From: Marispirochaeta sp.
GTDB taxonomy: Bacteria; Spirochaetota; Spirochaetia; JC444; Marispirochaetaceae
Assembly (NCBI RefSeq): GCF_963668165.1
Contig: NZ_OY764209.1
Coordinates: 1,922,001 to 1,986,000 of the forward strand
DNA: 64,000 nucleotides
Direction of reading: 5' to 3'
Both the position numbers and the translations under genes were made by a program. The notes under the pieces are model-generated. The model searched no databases. It saw only the letters and a list, made by a program, of their open reading frames with translations, and had not been told where the DNA came from. Below are positions 8,716-17,555 of this stretch, piece by piece (within the stretch, counting starts at the first letter, position 1; each line of letters starts with the position of its first letter).

Positions 8716-9991
8716 ATAGTATCCTTGGTACAAAAAGTACTACATCAGGTAAAAAGACGAGAATAACAATGTAAATAATGAAGGCTGCCAGGAATACCAT
8801 AAATTCCCGCAGGTACTCTTTGGTGGGGCACTCCAGAATGGAACAAACCGTATACATGGAGATACCGATGGGGGGTGTCAAAAGCCCCATGGTTATAACC
8901 GAACACATAATCAGTCCAAAGTGAACCGGATCGACACCAAGTTCCTCCACCATGGGCAGAAGGATTGGTGTCAGCAGCAGAATGGCTACAGACCCTTCCA
9001 TAATCATACCCACCATAATCAGAAAGCCGATTATCATAAGCAGTACCACCGAGGGATTCAAGGATACCCCGGAGATGAATTTGGTCAGCATCTGGGGTAC
9101 CCGGTCGATGGGGATTCCGTACCCAAATATTCCCGAGAGGGCGATAATGAACATGATAGCGCCGATGTCCCTGATGGTATGATGCATGGTCTCCTTTAAG
9201 CGCTCCCAGGTAAACTCTTTATAGACAAATACCCCGACCAGAACAGCATAAACACAGGCAAAAGCGCCGACCTCGGAAGGAGTAAAGAGCCCGAAGCGGA
9301 TTCCCACAAGCAGCAGAATCGGAAAAACCAGGGCCCAGATCGTCTCGGCCAGGGATTCGAAGATCTCCTTAATGCCGGCCCGCTGTTCCCGCTCGGGTTT
9401 CCATTTTCTGATCCTGGCGGTTACCGCAACGGTACCCATCATAACGACCATCATCAGGAATCCCACCATGAGCCCTGCGGCAAAGAGGCGGCCGATGGAT
9501 ACCTCTCCGACGGTTCCGTAGATGATTATGCCGATTCCCGGTGGAATGGTCGCAGTAATCAAAGAGGTGAAGCCGATGACGCTGGCGGTGTAACCCCTGG
9601 AGTATCCCCGGTTCAGCATGCCTGGACCGAGAATGCGGGCTTCCATGGCGGCATCCGCCGTGGCTGAGCCGGAAACTCCTCCCATCAGGGTACTTAAAAC
9701 GACGCTGACCTGGGCAAGTCCGCCCTTCATGTGACCGGTAAGCAGGGTAGATAGTTTCACCAGCCGGGCAGTAATCCCGGTGGCGTTCATCAGGTTTCCT
9801 GCAAAAATAAACAGCGGAATCGCCAGCATTGGTACGGTCTGGGTCTGGGAGACCGGCAGCTGGGCAATCATGGTGAAGGGCAGTTCCGGATGCTGCAGGA
9901 AAAACATGACCCCCGAAATCCCGATAGCAAAGGCCACGGGCATACCGATGGTAAGGAAGAACAGAAAAATAATTGCAACCAGAAGCATCAC
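8705..9991 (-). CDS. TRAP transporter large permease (DctM type), second system
   Basis: 428-aa polytopic channel subunit. Family blocks PMLAIPLFIFAGNLMNATG, MGGVSGSATADAAMEARIL and TATIPPGIGIIIYG are present. It overlaps the small permease by 4 bp (ATGA) and the SDR gene by 11 bp, showing a tightly coupled operon dctP-dctQ-dctM-SDR. It is clearly diverged from the first TRAP permease in the window, so the two systems carry different substrates. Confidence 0.93.
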   Translation of the reverse strand: MMLLVAIIFLFFLTIGMPVAFAIGISGVMFFLQHPELPFTMIAQLPVSQTQTVPMLAIPLFIFAGNLMNATGITARLVKLSTLLTGHMKGGLAQVSVVLSTLMGGVSGSATADAAMEARILGPGMLNRGYSRGYTASVIGFTSLITATIPPGIGIIIYGTVGEVSIGRLFAAGLMVGFLMMVVMMGTVAVTARIRKWKPEREQRAGIKEIFESLAETIWALVFPILLLVGIRFGLFTPSEVGAFACVYAVLVGVFVYKEFTWERLKETMHHTIRDIGAIMFIIALSGIFGYGIPIDRVPQMLTKFISGVSLNPSVVLLMIIGFLIMVGMIMEGSVAILLLTPILLPMVEELGVDPVHFGLIMCSVITMGLLTPPIGISMYTVCSILECPTKEYLREFMVFLAAFIIYIVILVFLPDVVLFVPRILYGS

Positions 9992-10497
9992 CGACCCCCG
10001 TCTTTGCTGAAGAGCGCGATAATTTTTTCCACGGTGGAGCGCAACAGCAGCAGCGCCCCCACGGGCAGACTCATGGTTATATAGGAGTAGCTGAAGTTAG
10101 GGATCCCCTGAAAAGCCCTCTCCCTGGTTTTGTATGCCAGTATGATGCCGTAGTAGAAGAGGGCCACAAGGAATACAAAGATAACTATATAGATGAATGC
10201 AGAAAGAATGCGTTTCATGTTGTCCGAAAGCCTGGCTAGAAAGAAATCAAGACTGACCAGTTTGTTGTCCCGGTAGGCTACATCGGCACTGAAGAACACC
10301 GCCCAGGAAAAAAGAAAAAGCGAAATATCCAGCGACCAGTTGATCGGCCGTGAGAACGACCGAACAACCGCCGCCAGAAAAATCAGGGAGGTCGAAGCAA
10401 TAAGGCAGACACCGGCTACCACAGATTCTCCGTCCTCGATCTTTTTCGATAAATATTTTAAGCGATTCATGTTGTTGTCGGATGAAGACTGCCTCAT
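9988..10497 (-). CDS. TRAP transporter small permease (DctQ type), second system
   Basis: 169 aa with four predicted membrane helices (about 24-42, 53-70, 95-118, 138-158) and the family's SLDISLFLFSWAVFFSADVAYRD-like second-helix region (quoted in part). It follows the binding-protein gene by 22 bp and overlaps the large permease by 4 bp. Confidence 0.9.
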   Translation of the reverse strand: MRQSSSDNNMNRLKYLSKKIEDGESVVAGVCLIASTSLIFLAAVVRSFSRPINWSLDISLFLFSWAVFFSADVAYRDNKLVSLDFFLARLSDNMKRILSAFIYIVIFVFLVALFYYGIILAYKTRERAFQGIPNFSYSYITMSLPVGALLLLRSTVEKIIALFSKDGGR

Positions 10498-10519
10498 TGT
10501 AAGACCTCCTTATGAAAAT

Positions 10520-11539
10520 TTATTTGCCCATTTCCTTGAAGATCTGGTTTCGTACATCAAGCAGGCCAAGGGCCTCATAGGCAGCTATGGAGTTCTTTTT
10601 AAAAGCCGCTATGTTGATCTCGGAATGGGGGATGATGGTCATGCCCTCTTCCTGGAGTTTCACTTTTGCCTCGTCGGCCAGTTCGCCCATGATGCGTTTG
10701 GATACCCGTAGTCCGGCGTTTTCGCACTCCTCCTCCAGAATGGTCTGGTACTCTGCGGGAAGATTGTTGAACCAGTCGGCGCTGCAGATGGCAAAGTTGA
10801 TAAGCATGATGTGCTGGGTTTCGCTCAGGTAGTCCAGAACCTCGTACATCCGGGTGCTGTAGGTTGCGGGATATACGTTTCCGGCGCCGTCGACAACCTT
10901 GGTCTGAACACCACTGTAAACCTCGCCATAGTTAAGGGCAACGGGAGTGGCGCCCAGGGAGCGGATGGACTCCATCCATATAGGTGCATTGGGAGATCGG
11001 ATCAAAAGACCCTTCAAGTCTGCGGGTGAGTGGATCGGCTTGTTGGTCAGCATATTGCGGAAGCCCTGGACCCAGGAGAAGGAGAGAACCTTTATTCCGT
11101 ACTGATCCGCCAGCTTCTTTTTCCAGCCTTCGACGGTCGCCAGTTTGTTCAGGGTCTGAACCTCTTCCAGGGTGTCAGCAAAATAGGGACCGTTCATGAC
11201 GGCGATTCCTGGAACGTAGTTGCCGAGCCGGGCTGAGTCGGTGTTCTGTCCCACGTTACTGCCCTGCCGGATCTGTTCGATGATGTCTTCTTCTACTCCA
11301 AGCTGGGAGCTGTGAAAGACATCGATTGTCAGGTTGCCGTTGGTTCTTTCTGCCACAGCCTCTGCCCATTCAAGATAGGCCTGGTGGTAGGGGTCCTTTT
11401 CTGTGAGTACATGGTTAAAGCGCAGGACATATTTCTTCTGTCCTCCATCTTCTCCTCCACCTCCGGCAAAGAGAGGCAACGCGGAAACCAGCAGCAGTAC
11501 TGTCAAAAGACATACGACTGTTTTTGCGGTGTGTTTCAT
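10520..11539 (-). CDS. TRAP transporter periplasmic substrate-binding protein, second system
   Basis: 339 aa. It has an N-terminal signal peptide followed by a glycine-rich start of the mature chain (LPLFAGGGGEDGG) and no lipobox cysteine. The DctP fold is supported by LRFNHVLTEKDPYHQA, the KGLLIRSPNAPIW block carrying the carboxylate-binding Arg, and GATPVALNYGEVYSGVQTKV. Operon leader of the second TRAP system, directly under the divergent GntR regulator. The ligand is likely an organic acid; identity unknown. Confidence 0.92.
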   Translation of the reverse strand: MKHTAKTVVCLLTVLLLVSALPLFAGGGGEDGGQKKYVLRFNHVLTEKDPYHQAYLEWAEAVAERTNGNLTIDVFHSSQLGVEEDIIEQIRQGSNVGQNTDSARLGNYVPGIAVMNGPYFADTLEEVQTLNKLATVEGWKKKLADQYGIKVLSFSWVQGFRNMLTNKPIHSPADLKGLLIRSPNAPIWMESIRSLGATPVALNYGEVYSGVQTKVVDGAGNVYPATYSTRMYEVLDYLSETQHIMLINFAICSADWFNNLPAEYQTILEEECENAGLRVSKRIMGELADEAKVKLQEEGMTIIPHSEINIAAFKKNSIAAYEALGLLDVRNQIFKEMGK

Positions 11540-11553
11540 AATATCCTCCTAAC

Positions 11554-11604
11554 TGATATATCAGAATCTATCTTCACATTACACCTCCGTATACTGACTG
11601 TCAA
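11554..11604 (-). promoter_or_regulatory. Promoter and palindromic operator of second TRAP operon
   Basis: Minus-strand TTGACA (11604-11599) with a 17-nt spacer to a weak -10 TAATGT (11581-11576). CTGATATATCAG (11554-11565), a perfect 12-bp palindrome, lies just downstream of the expected start. Related half-sites ATCAGATATCAT (11723-11734) and CTGATATC (11763-11770) lie near the divergent GntR gene. This is the layout of a regulator that controls both its own gene and the transporter. Confidence 0.55.
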
Positions 11605-11787
11605 TAAGAATTTCGGTAATAAATCTGTAACTTCTCCAGTTTCTCAGTGGTATTATTATTGGATGATAGGATTCTTTCTGATTTCAGATTGGTACCAGTT
11701 GAATTGCTTTACATGCAAATATATCAGATATCATGCCGCTTGCTTGTAAGAAAACCGGTTTTCTGATATCTTTGATTGGAGATATAT

Positions 11788-12504
11788 ATGAGCGAGCAGC
11801 AGGTTGTAGATCCCCCCAGGTTTTCCATTGCCAACGGCAGGAGTCTGAGTGATCAGGTATACACGTATTTAACAGACAGAATTATTACCGGAGAGCTGAA
11901 GTTCGGGGACCGCCTGAATATAAAAGAGATTGCTTCGCGTCTTCAGGTAAGCAGCATGCCGATCCGGGATGCCGTTAAGCGTCTTGAACAGGAAAGGGTT
12001 GTGATAGTGAATCCGCGCAGTACCTGTTTTATCCGGACCCCCACCAAGCAGGATATACTTGATGCCATAGACGCCCGGCGGATGATAGAACACTTTGCGG
12101 TAGAACTTATTCACAGCCATGTGCGTTTAAGCGAGCTTAACCGACTGGATGATATACTCCTTCGTATGGCTCCCATTGCCTCGGAGGATACCCTGGAGGG
12201 GGCAACGCAGCATCTTCAGGAGTACATAGATCTTGACCGGGAGTTTCACAGTGAATTATGTAACCTCTCCCGTAACGAATATGTGCAGCAGTTCTACAAG
12301 ATAGTCAATATTCATCTGAGCATGAGCTTCAGTTACGGCTGCGGGGCGTGTCATGGCTCTTCTGCAACCTATGAAGAGCACCGCCTGCTTGTTCAGTACA
12401 TAAAGGCTCATTCACCGGAGGCGCTCGATGTAATCGACGCGCATCTTATGAAGAGCCGGCACAATATCATGCAGGAACCAAATTTTCTGGCACTGCCGGA
12501 CTAG
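11788..12504 (+). CDS. GntR family transcriptional regulator (FCD-type effector domain)
   Basis: 238 aa from the ATG at 11788, preceded by GGAG. The N-terminal winged helix shows the GntR motif GELKFGDRLNIKEIASRL and VSSMPIRDAVKRLEQE. The C-terminal all-helical FCD-like domain has metal/ligand residues in DLDREFHSELC and EEHRLL. FCD regulators usually sense organic acids or sugar acids and repress adjacent uptake genes. It is divergent from the second TRAP operon, with TGATAT-type palindromes between, and so is its probable repressor. Its stop shares the 4 bases CTAG (12501-12504) with the convergent methyltransferase stop. Confidence 0.9.
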   Translation: MSEQQVVDPPRFSIANGRSLSDQVYTYLTDRIITGELKFGDRLNIKEIASRLQVSSMPIRDAVKRLEQERVVIVNPRSTCFIRTPTKQDILDAIDARRMIEHFAVELIHSHVRLSELNRLDDILLRMAPIASEDTLEGATQHLQEYIDLDREFHSELCNLSRNEYVQQFYKIVNIHLSMSFSYGCGACHGSSATYEEHRLLVQYIKAHSPEALDVIDAHLMKSRHNIMQEPNFLALPD

Positions 12505-13289
12505 GGTTTCCCCTGATTCTTCTGAAATACGAGAAAACGGTACTGCATACTGCCCCGTCTGAGGAGCGTGTGAAGGGCGGTTATCCCCGCCGCCCTTTTG
12601 ATCCACGGCCATTCAATTTTTCCGGCAACAGGTAACAGAACTGTACAGGGGAGACTGGAAAACAGGGGCACTTTGAGCCAGCTGGAAAAATCCTCCGCTG
12701 CGATGGTTTCGAGCCCTGCATCTTCAAAGACGCCGATCCACTCCTGGGCGGAGCGGATACCGGGAAGGTGCAGGAGCTCCTTCAGGGATTCAAGGAGTTT
12801 CTGCTCGTGTGCGGAGAGGTTCTCCTCTGCTTTACTGAGCATATAATCGCACAGAATCATTCTGCCTCCGGACACCAGATTTTCTGCTATAAGGCCGCCG
12901 ATATCCGTTTCTGCCCGAAGGGCGGCGGTGCTCTCTACAGCATAAATAAGGTCCTGATCCGGGAAAAGGCGAAAAACCCTGGGATTGCTGAAATTTCCTT
13001 CAAAAATGCGGATACTCTCCTGCAGTCCCTGTTTAAGTATCAGCTCATCGCCTGTCTGTTTTTGATTTCTGCTGGCTGTCAGACCGGAGTAACGGGCTTC
13101 CCTTGCCTTGGCAAGATCAGTCATGGTAGAGCCGATTCCGCAGCCCAGGTCCAGGATCTTTTCTGCATCCGCGGCAATAGCATGATCTTCAATCCGCTTG
13201 TTGATATAGAGCGCCGCTTGTCTTCTGTTTTTTACTTCCGGTGCCCATACAGAGCGGTGTTCGGAAATTGTGTGTTTATATGCTGCCAT
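12501..13289 (-). CDS. Class I SAM-dependent methyltransferase
   Basis: 262 aa from the ATG at 13289, with AGGAAGG close upstream; the in-frame codons before it lack a good start. Motif I is KILDLGCGIGS (about residues 44-54). The following ASRNQKQTGDELI and acidic FPDQDLIYAVEST segments fit UbiE/cyclopropane-synthase-like small-molecule methyltransferases. The target is unknown. The gene is monocistronic and convergent with the GntR gene, sharing its stop tetranucleotide. Confidence 0.8.
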   Translation of the reverse strand: MAAYKHTISEHRSVWAPEVKNRRQAALYINKRIEDHAIAADAEKILDLGCGIGSTMTDLAKAREARYSGLTASRNQKQTGDELILKQGLQESIRIFEGNFSNPRVFRLFPDQDLIYAVESTAALRAETDIGGLIAENLVSGGRMILCDYMLSKAEENLSAHEQKLLESLKELLHLPGIRSAQEWIGVFEDAGLETIAAEDFSSWLKVPLFSSLPCTVLLPVAGKIEWPWIKRAAGITALHTLLRRGSMQYRFLVFQKNQGKP

Positions 13290-13447
13290 ATGCCTTCCTG
13301 CTTTTTTACAGCTAAGTATTGCACATGATTTTTCCTTCTGCAAACAATCAATGTGAGAATACACTGCCTTTGCATAATTTACCCCGGGATTATAGATTTT
13401 CTTGGCCCGACGTGTTACAAGATGGATAACATTTGGTGTGGATAATA

Positions 13448-14224
13448 ATGAAAAAATGGTTCTCTGAGTTAAAAACGGTAAAGTTTCTCGAAGATCTCGG
13501 ACGGCTGACCCTGTTTGTGGGAGAAGTGTTGCGCTGGAGTTTCCGGCGCCCCCTGCGGCCGAAGCTCTTGATCAGTCATCTTGACCATATTGGTGTAGGC
13601 TCAATCCCGATTATTCTGCTTTCCGGTATGGCTACGGGAATGATCATGTCGCTGCAGATGATCAATGTTCTCTCGTTTTATAATTCCGATGCCTTTGCCG
13701 GCGCGGGGGTGGGGATTACCCTGGCCCGGGAATTGGCGCCGATCATGACGGCCCTGATGCTCATAGGAAAAAACGGCTCCGCCATGACCGCGGAACTCGG
13801 ATCCATGCGTATGAGCGAGCAGATAGACGCAATGGAAACCATGTCGGTCAGCCCGATTCAGTATCTGGTTGTGCCCCGGGTATGGGCTGCAACATTAGCT
13901 TTTCCAGTATTGACCGCTATGGCTAATGTGGTCGGCGTAGCCGGAAGCTATATTGTTTCGGTTATTTTTCGGAACGTCGACAGCGCCGCCTTCCAGCATT
14001 ATCTTTTTTCCCTGGTTGATCCGAACGATATCTTTGCCGGCCTTATAAAAGCCACGGTAATGGGTTTTATGGTGGGTGTTATCTCCTGCTATTTCGGTTA
14101 TCATGTAAGCGGCGGAGCCAAGGCGGTGGGAGATTCAGCCACCAGGTCGGTAGTTGTCTCTTCGGTCAGTATTCTGCTCGCGGACTACCTTATGGCGACC
14201 GTTTTGCTGCAGGTGCTACCATGA
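13448..14224 (+). CDS. mlaE: MlaE/YrbE-type ABC transporter permease
   Basis: 258 aa from the ATG at 13448; a GTG at 13436 is possible, and neither start has a strong Shine-Dalgarno. The MlaE signature is clear: LLSGMATGMIMSLQM, LARELAPIMTALMLIGKNGSAMTAELGSM (quoted as two parts of one block), and the C-terminal CYFGYHVSGGAKAVG, RSVV. It is the inner-membrane permease of an MCE/Mla phospholipid transport complex. It overlaps the ATPase gene by 4 bp (ATGA). No MlaB- or MlaC-like gene follows. Confidence 0.92.
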   Translation: MKKWFSELKTVKFLEDLGRLTLFVGEVLRWSFRRPLRPKLLISHLDHIGVGSIPIILLSGMATGMIMSLQMINVLSFYNSDAFAGAGVGITLARELAPIMTALMLIGKNGSAMTAELGSMRMSEQIDAMETMSVSPIQYLVVPRVWAATLAFPVLTAMANVVGVAGSYIVSVIFRNVDSAAFQHYLFSLVDPNDIFAGLIKATVMGFMVGVISCYFGYHVSGGAKAVGDSATRSVVVSSVSILLADYLMATVLLQVLP

Positions 14225-15006
14225 AAGAAGATATTATTCTCGAGGTAAAGAATTTAAAGAAATCCTTTAAAGAGCAGGTGATCCTCAACGGGGTCAATGT
14301 AAGTTTTCCCCGTAAAAAGATTACCGCTATCTTCGGTCAGAGCGGCACCGGTAAAAGTGTCTTAATGAAGCACCTGATCGGCATCCTGGAACCGGATGAG
14401 GGGCAGATTCTTATCGACGGACAAAATGTTGTGGAAATGTCCACAGAGGATAAAAGAACAATCCGCCGCAGACTGGGTTACCTTTTTCAGGATGCCGCCC
14501 TCTTCGATTCCATGAATGTGGGTGAGAATATCGCGTTTCCCCTGGTGGAAGTACTCAAGATGAAGGATAAAATCAAAATTCGAAGACGCATAAGCGAACT
14601 TCTTGACTGGGTGCAGTTACCGGGAATCGAATCGAAGATGCCCGGTGAGCTTTCCGGCGGAATGCGTAAACGGGTCGGGCTGGCACGTTCTCTGGCGTCG
14701 GAGCCGGAAATTCTGCTTTTTGATGAACCTACAACCGGGCTTGATCCGATCCTCAGTGATAATGTACATAAACTTATAGAGCGGGTTAATGCTGAGCTTG
14801 GTATGACCTGTATTATAATAACCCACGATATCGCGGGAAGTTTCGGCATGGCCGATAAAATCGCGTTTTTGCACGAAGGGCAGGTCCTTGCTCAAGGGAC
14901 TCCGGAGTCGATGCGCGGTGTTGAACACCCGGTTTTACAGCGCTTTTTCGAGTTTTCCTTTGCCAGTAAGGACTCGGCGGCAGTAAGGGGAGAAGTGAAT
15001 GAGTAG
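14221..15006 (+). CDS. mlaF: MlaF-type ABC transporter ATP-binding protein
   Basis: 261-aa ATPase. Walker A GQSGTGKS, Q-loop LFQDAALFDSMNVGENIAFPL (family-typical, quoted in part), signature LSGGMRKRVGLARSL, Walker B ILLFDEPTTGLDP and the switch His in ITHDI are all intact. The R-K-R after the signature is typical of the Mla/MCE ATPases. It energises the MlaE permease. It overlaps mlaE by 4 bp and the MCE gene by 8 bp. Confidence 0.94.
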   Translation: MKEDIILEVKNLKKSFKEQVILNGVNVSFPRKKITAIFGQSGTGKSVLMKHLIGILEPDEGQILIDGQNVVEMSTEDKRTIRRRLGYLFQDAALFDSMNVGENIAFPLVEVLKMKDKIKIRRRISELLDWVQLPGIESKMPGELSGGMRKRVGLARSLASEPEILLFDEPTTGLDPILSDNVHKLIERVNAELGMTCIIITHDIAGSFGMADKIAFLHEGQVLAQGTPESMRGVEHPVLQRFFEFSFASKDSAAVRGEVNE

Positions 15007-16423
15007 GTTGGTTAAAATCGGGCTTTTCGTACTGATTACCGGAGCGGGCAGTATCTATTACATCGTACAAACTGCCGACAGTCTCGATGCCCCTTCAACG
15101 TATCAGGTACAGGCTTATATAGATGATGCCTCGGGTCTGCGGCCCGGAACCCAGGTCTGGGTTGCTGGAGTCGATGTCGGGCGAATTCGGGAAATAGAAC
15201 TGGAACGAGGCAAAGCCCGCCTGATGATGGAGCTCTCTTCCAATGTTCCGGTGTATCAGGATGCGGTCATTCGCAAACAGACCCAGTCCATGCTTGGGAA
15301 TGCAATTGTCTCCCTGGATCCGGGAACGCCCCAGGCTATCCCCATTCGTAACGGCGAGGTTATCCAGAATGTTGTCAGCAGTTCCGGCATGGAGCAGGCT
15401 TTCGGCTCAATAGATGAACTGGCCAGGGAGATGGAGTCGTTTATGAAAAACCTCAACTCCTTTATGACTGATCAGGGCGGATATGCGGCGGTGGAAGATA
15501 TCCTGATCCTTTCCCGTGAGACTGTGTCAAATACTAATCGCCTGGTAGAGGCCAATCTGCTCTTACTGCAGGAATCTCTGGAGAACATCGCCGAGGTAAC
15601 CGGCACGATGAGGGCGAACAGCGACTCCGATTTACGGGACCTTTCGGCGATTCTGCGTCATACCGCGGGGATTACCGAGAGGATCGATCTTCTGCTCGCG
15701 GAGCAGAACGGACGAATCGCCGGTACCATGCAGTCTTTACAGGAGAGTGTAGATAATCTGAACGCGAGCCTTGCGAGTATAAAGGCGGTAACCTCCAAGA
15801 TTGAACGGGGAGAAGGCAATATCGGAAAACTGATCAATGACGAGGAGCTTTATACCAAAATTGACAGAGTTGTCACCGGGGTGGATGAGTATGTTGATTC
15901 TGCTCTGGGTATGGATATTCAGGTTGGTTTCAGATCAGAGTATATGGCTGTGGATCAGCATACGAAAAACCACGCTGAAGTTCGGGTGGTGCATCAGGAC
16001 AAAGGTAAATACTATAGTGTGGGAGTGGTCAGCTCCCTGGCGGGTATGAGTGATTCCGACTCCGATGGAGATGACGAACTCAAGTTTTCCGCCCAGCTTG
16101 CCCGAGAGTATGGACCCCTTACCTTCCGGGGGGGATTAATCGAGAGCAGCGTCGGTTTGGGACTTGAATTTAATCCGCTGCACAGATTGAACTTTGCCTC
16201 GGAGGTGTTCAGTTTTAACCAGGATGATGCTCCCTACCTGCGAGGGTACGGAACCTTTTACCCGATATACGATCCGCGGAGCAACAATCCCCTGAACTGG
16301 CTCTACCTGGCAGGGGGCATCGATAATGCCCTTACCTCTGACCGGGATTATTTTCTCGGACTTGGACTGCGCTTTACCGATAATGACCTGAAAGGGATTC
16401 TTCCCTACGCGCCGTCTCCCTGA
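14999..16423 (+). CDS. mlaD: MlaD/MCE family protein with long beta-rich C-terminal domain
   Basis: 474 aa, far longer than MlaD of E. coli (~180). Residues ~5-23 form one membrane anchor. Residues ~34-110 form an MCE domain (TYQVQAYIDDASGLRPGTQVW, LGNAIVSLDPG). Residues ~130-290 are a helical/coiled region with repeated Leu/Glu/Ser and conserved GEGNIGKLINDEELY, as in other long MCE proteins. The last ~170 residues alternate polar and hydrophobic residues with many Gly/Tyr (YYSVGVVSSLAG, LTFRGGLIES, DYFLGLGLRF), which looks like outer-membrane beta-strands. It probably carries lipid between membranes. The barrel interpretation is inference. Confidence 0.85.
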   Translation: MSRLVKIGLFVLITGAGSIYYIVQTADSLDAPSTYQVQAYIDDASGLRPGTQVWVAGVDVGRIREIELERGKARLMMELSSNVPVYQDAVIRKQTQSMLGNAIVSLDPGTPQAIPIRNGEVIQNVVSSSGMEQAFGSIDELAREMESFMKNLNSFMTDQGGYAAVEDILILSRETVSNTNRLVEANLLLLQESLENIAEVTGTMRANSDSDLRDLSAILRHTAGITERIDLLLAEQNGRIAGTMQSLQESVDNLNASLASIKAVTSKIERGEGNIGKLINDEELYTKIDRVVTGVDEYVDSALGMDIQVGFRSEYMAVDQHTKNHAEVRVVHQDKGKYYSVGVVSSLAGMSDSDSDGDDELKFSAQLAREYGPLTFRGGLIESSVGLGLEFNPLHRLNFASEVFSFNQDDAPYLRGYGTFYPIYDPRSNNPLNWLYLAGGIDNALTSDRDYFLGLGLRFTDNDLKGILPYAPSP

Positions 16424-17310
16424 TCAGCAGCGCTCTTCGATGGTTGCGGGCAGCAGCTTCAGCAGAAAAACACTCAGTAACCCCAGCCTGCCGAGAATAA
16501 TAAAGCTCATGGAAAAATAACCGGCAGCCCCGAAGGTCATAGGGGTCAATCCGCCGCCGAGAATATTCGACAGAGGGATCGAAAGCGAGACTGCCAGGTT
16601 CCGGGCCTCTGGTTTCGCTGTCCGGGTTATGGCACTGAGGGTTGCAGGGAAAAATGATTGAGTAGCCGCGGGCTGGAGAAAAACCGCGATCAGCAGCAGG
16701 GGGCCGGACACGGTACCGATCAGCACTGTCAGCACACTGGTAAACACGAGGATCGAAGCCAGCACGATGCGGTAGCCGAATTTGTCAGCCAGGTGCCCTG
16801 CCAGATAGATCGAAGCGAATCCTGTTATCCGTGAGAAACCGACCAGGGTATTGAGCATTCTTTCCGGCAGATGATGTTCCACCTCCAGATAGGTGGGAAG
16901 AACAGAGAAAACCCCGGTTGCCAGGGAGACACTGATGACCAGGAGCGACAGAAGTACCCAGTATGCGGGTACTGCGGCGAAAAGTCTGATATTGGCAAAG
17001 TTGGGCGGAATCCCGCAATCGTTGCAGCCTTTATCCGAGAGAATAAAGAATACAGCCGCTGCGCAGGCGGCGATTCCGGTAATTAAGAATACACCCCGCC
17101 ACCCGATACCGGGAGGCGGCAGGCAATAAATCCTGAGGTAACAAGTCCCAGGGAAAACCCGACGGAACTTGTTAGAAAAAACGACGACGTGCTGTCGTAG
17201 CTTACGCCAAGATCAGCAGAGATCCTGAGCAGAAGCGGAGCGAGGAGTACCCGCGGAAAGACCGCGAAAAACATCATATCAGTGTCCCGAACCGTGGGGA
17301 TAAAAAACAC
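16424..17310 (-). pseudogene. Decayed MFS transporter (internal deletion plus frameshift)
   Basis: Read on the minus strand, 17310-17083 encodes the first two membrane segments (FAVFPRVLLAPLLLRIS, SVGFSLGLVTSGFIACRL) and ends at a TAA. From about 17105 the next frame opens as GWRGVFLITGIAACAAAVFF and continues uninterrupted through LPTYLEVEHHLPE into the remaining helices, ending at 16424. In intact MFS proteins the GWRGVF-type segment follows helix 4-5, so roughly helices 3-4 are missing at the junction as well as the frame being lost. Total coding potential is ~295 codons against ~400 expected. Its stop abuts the mlaD stop without overlap. Confidence 0.78.
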
Positions 17311-17418
17311 CTGATCGTCGGATTATTCCGATAAAAGGGAAGATTTCCCGAGCAAAGCACAGGGCAGCGATTAATTTCTTTGCGGAACAGCAGTTAATCG
17401 TCATTCATCCCCACGGTT
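17290..17418. repeat. 12-bp inverted repeat in the MFS/oxidoreductase gap
   Basis: AACCGTGGGGAT (17290-17301) recurs inverted as ATCCCCACGGTT (17407-17418), with about 105 bp between. It begins inside the 5' end of the decayed MFS gene. It may be a regulator site pair or a remnant of a lost element. The rest of 17311-17555 holds nothing else recognisable. Confidence 0.4.
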
Positions 17419-17555
17419 ATGAACAGTAAAAAAACATCATTACAATAAAGCGGAAAAGCGGTAGTCGTCCATTATTTCCCAGTATCTGACAATTAGTCTG
17501 ACAAGTCAGTTATTCATTTTTTATAACAGTGATAAACATGCAGAAGCTGCAGCTG

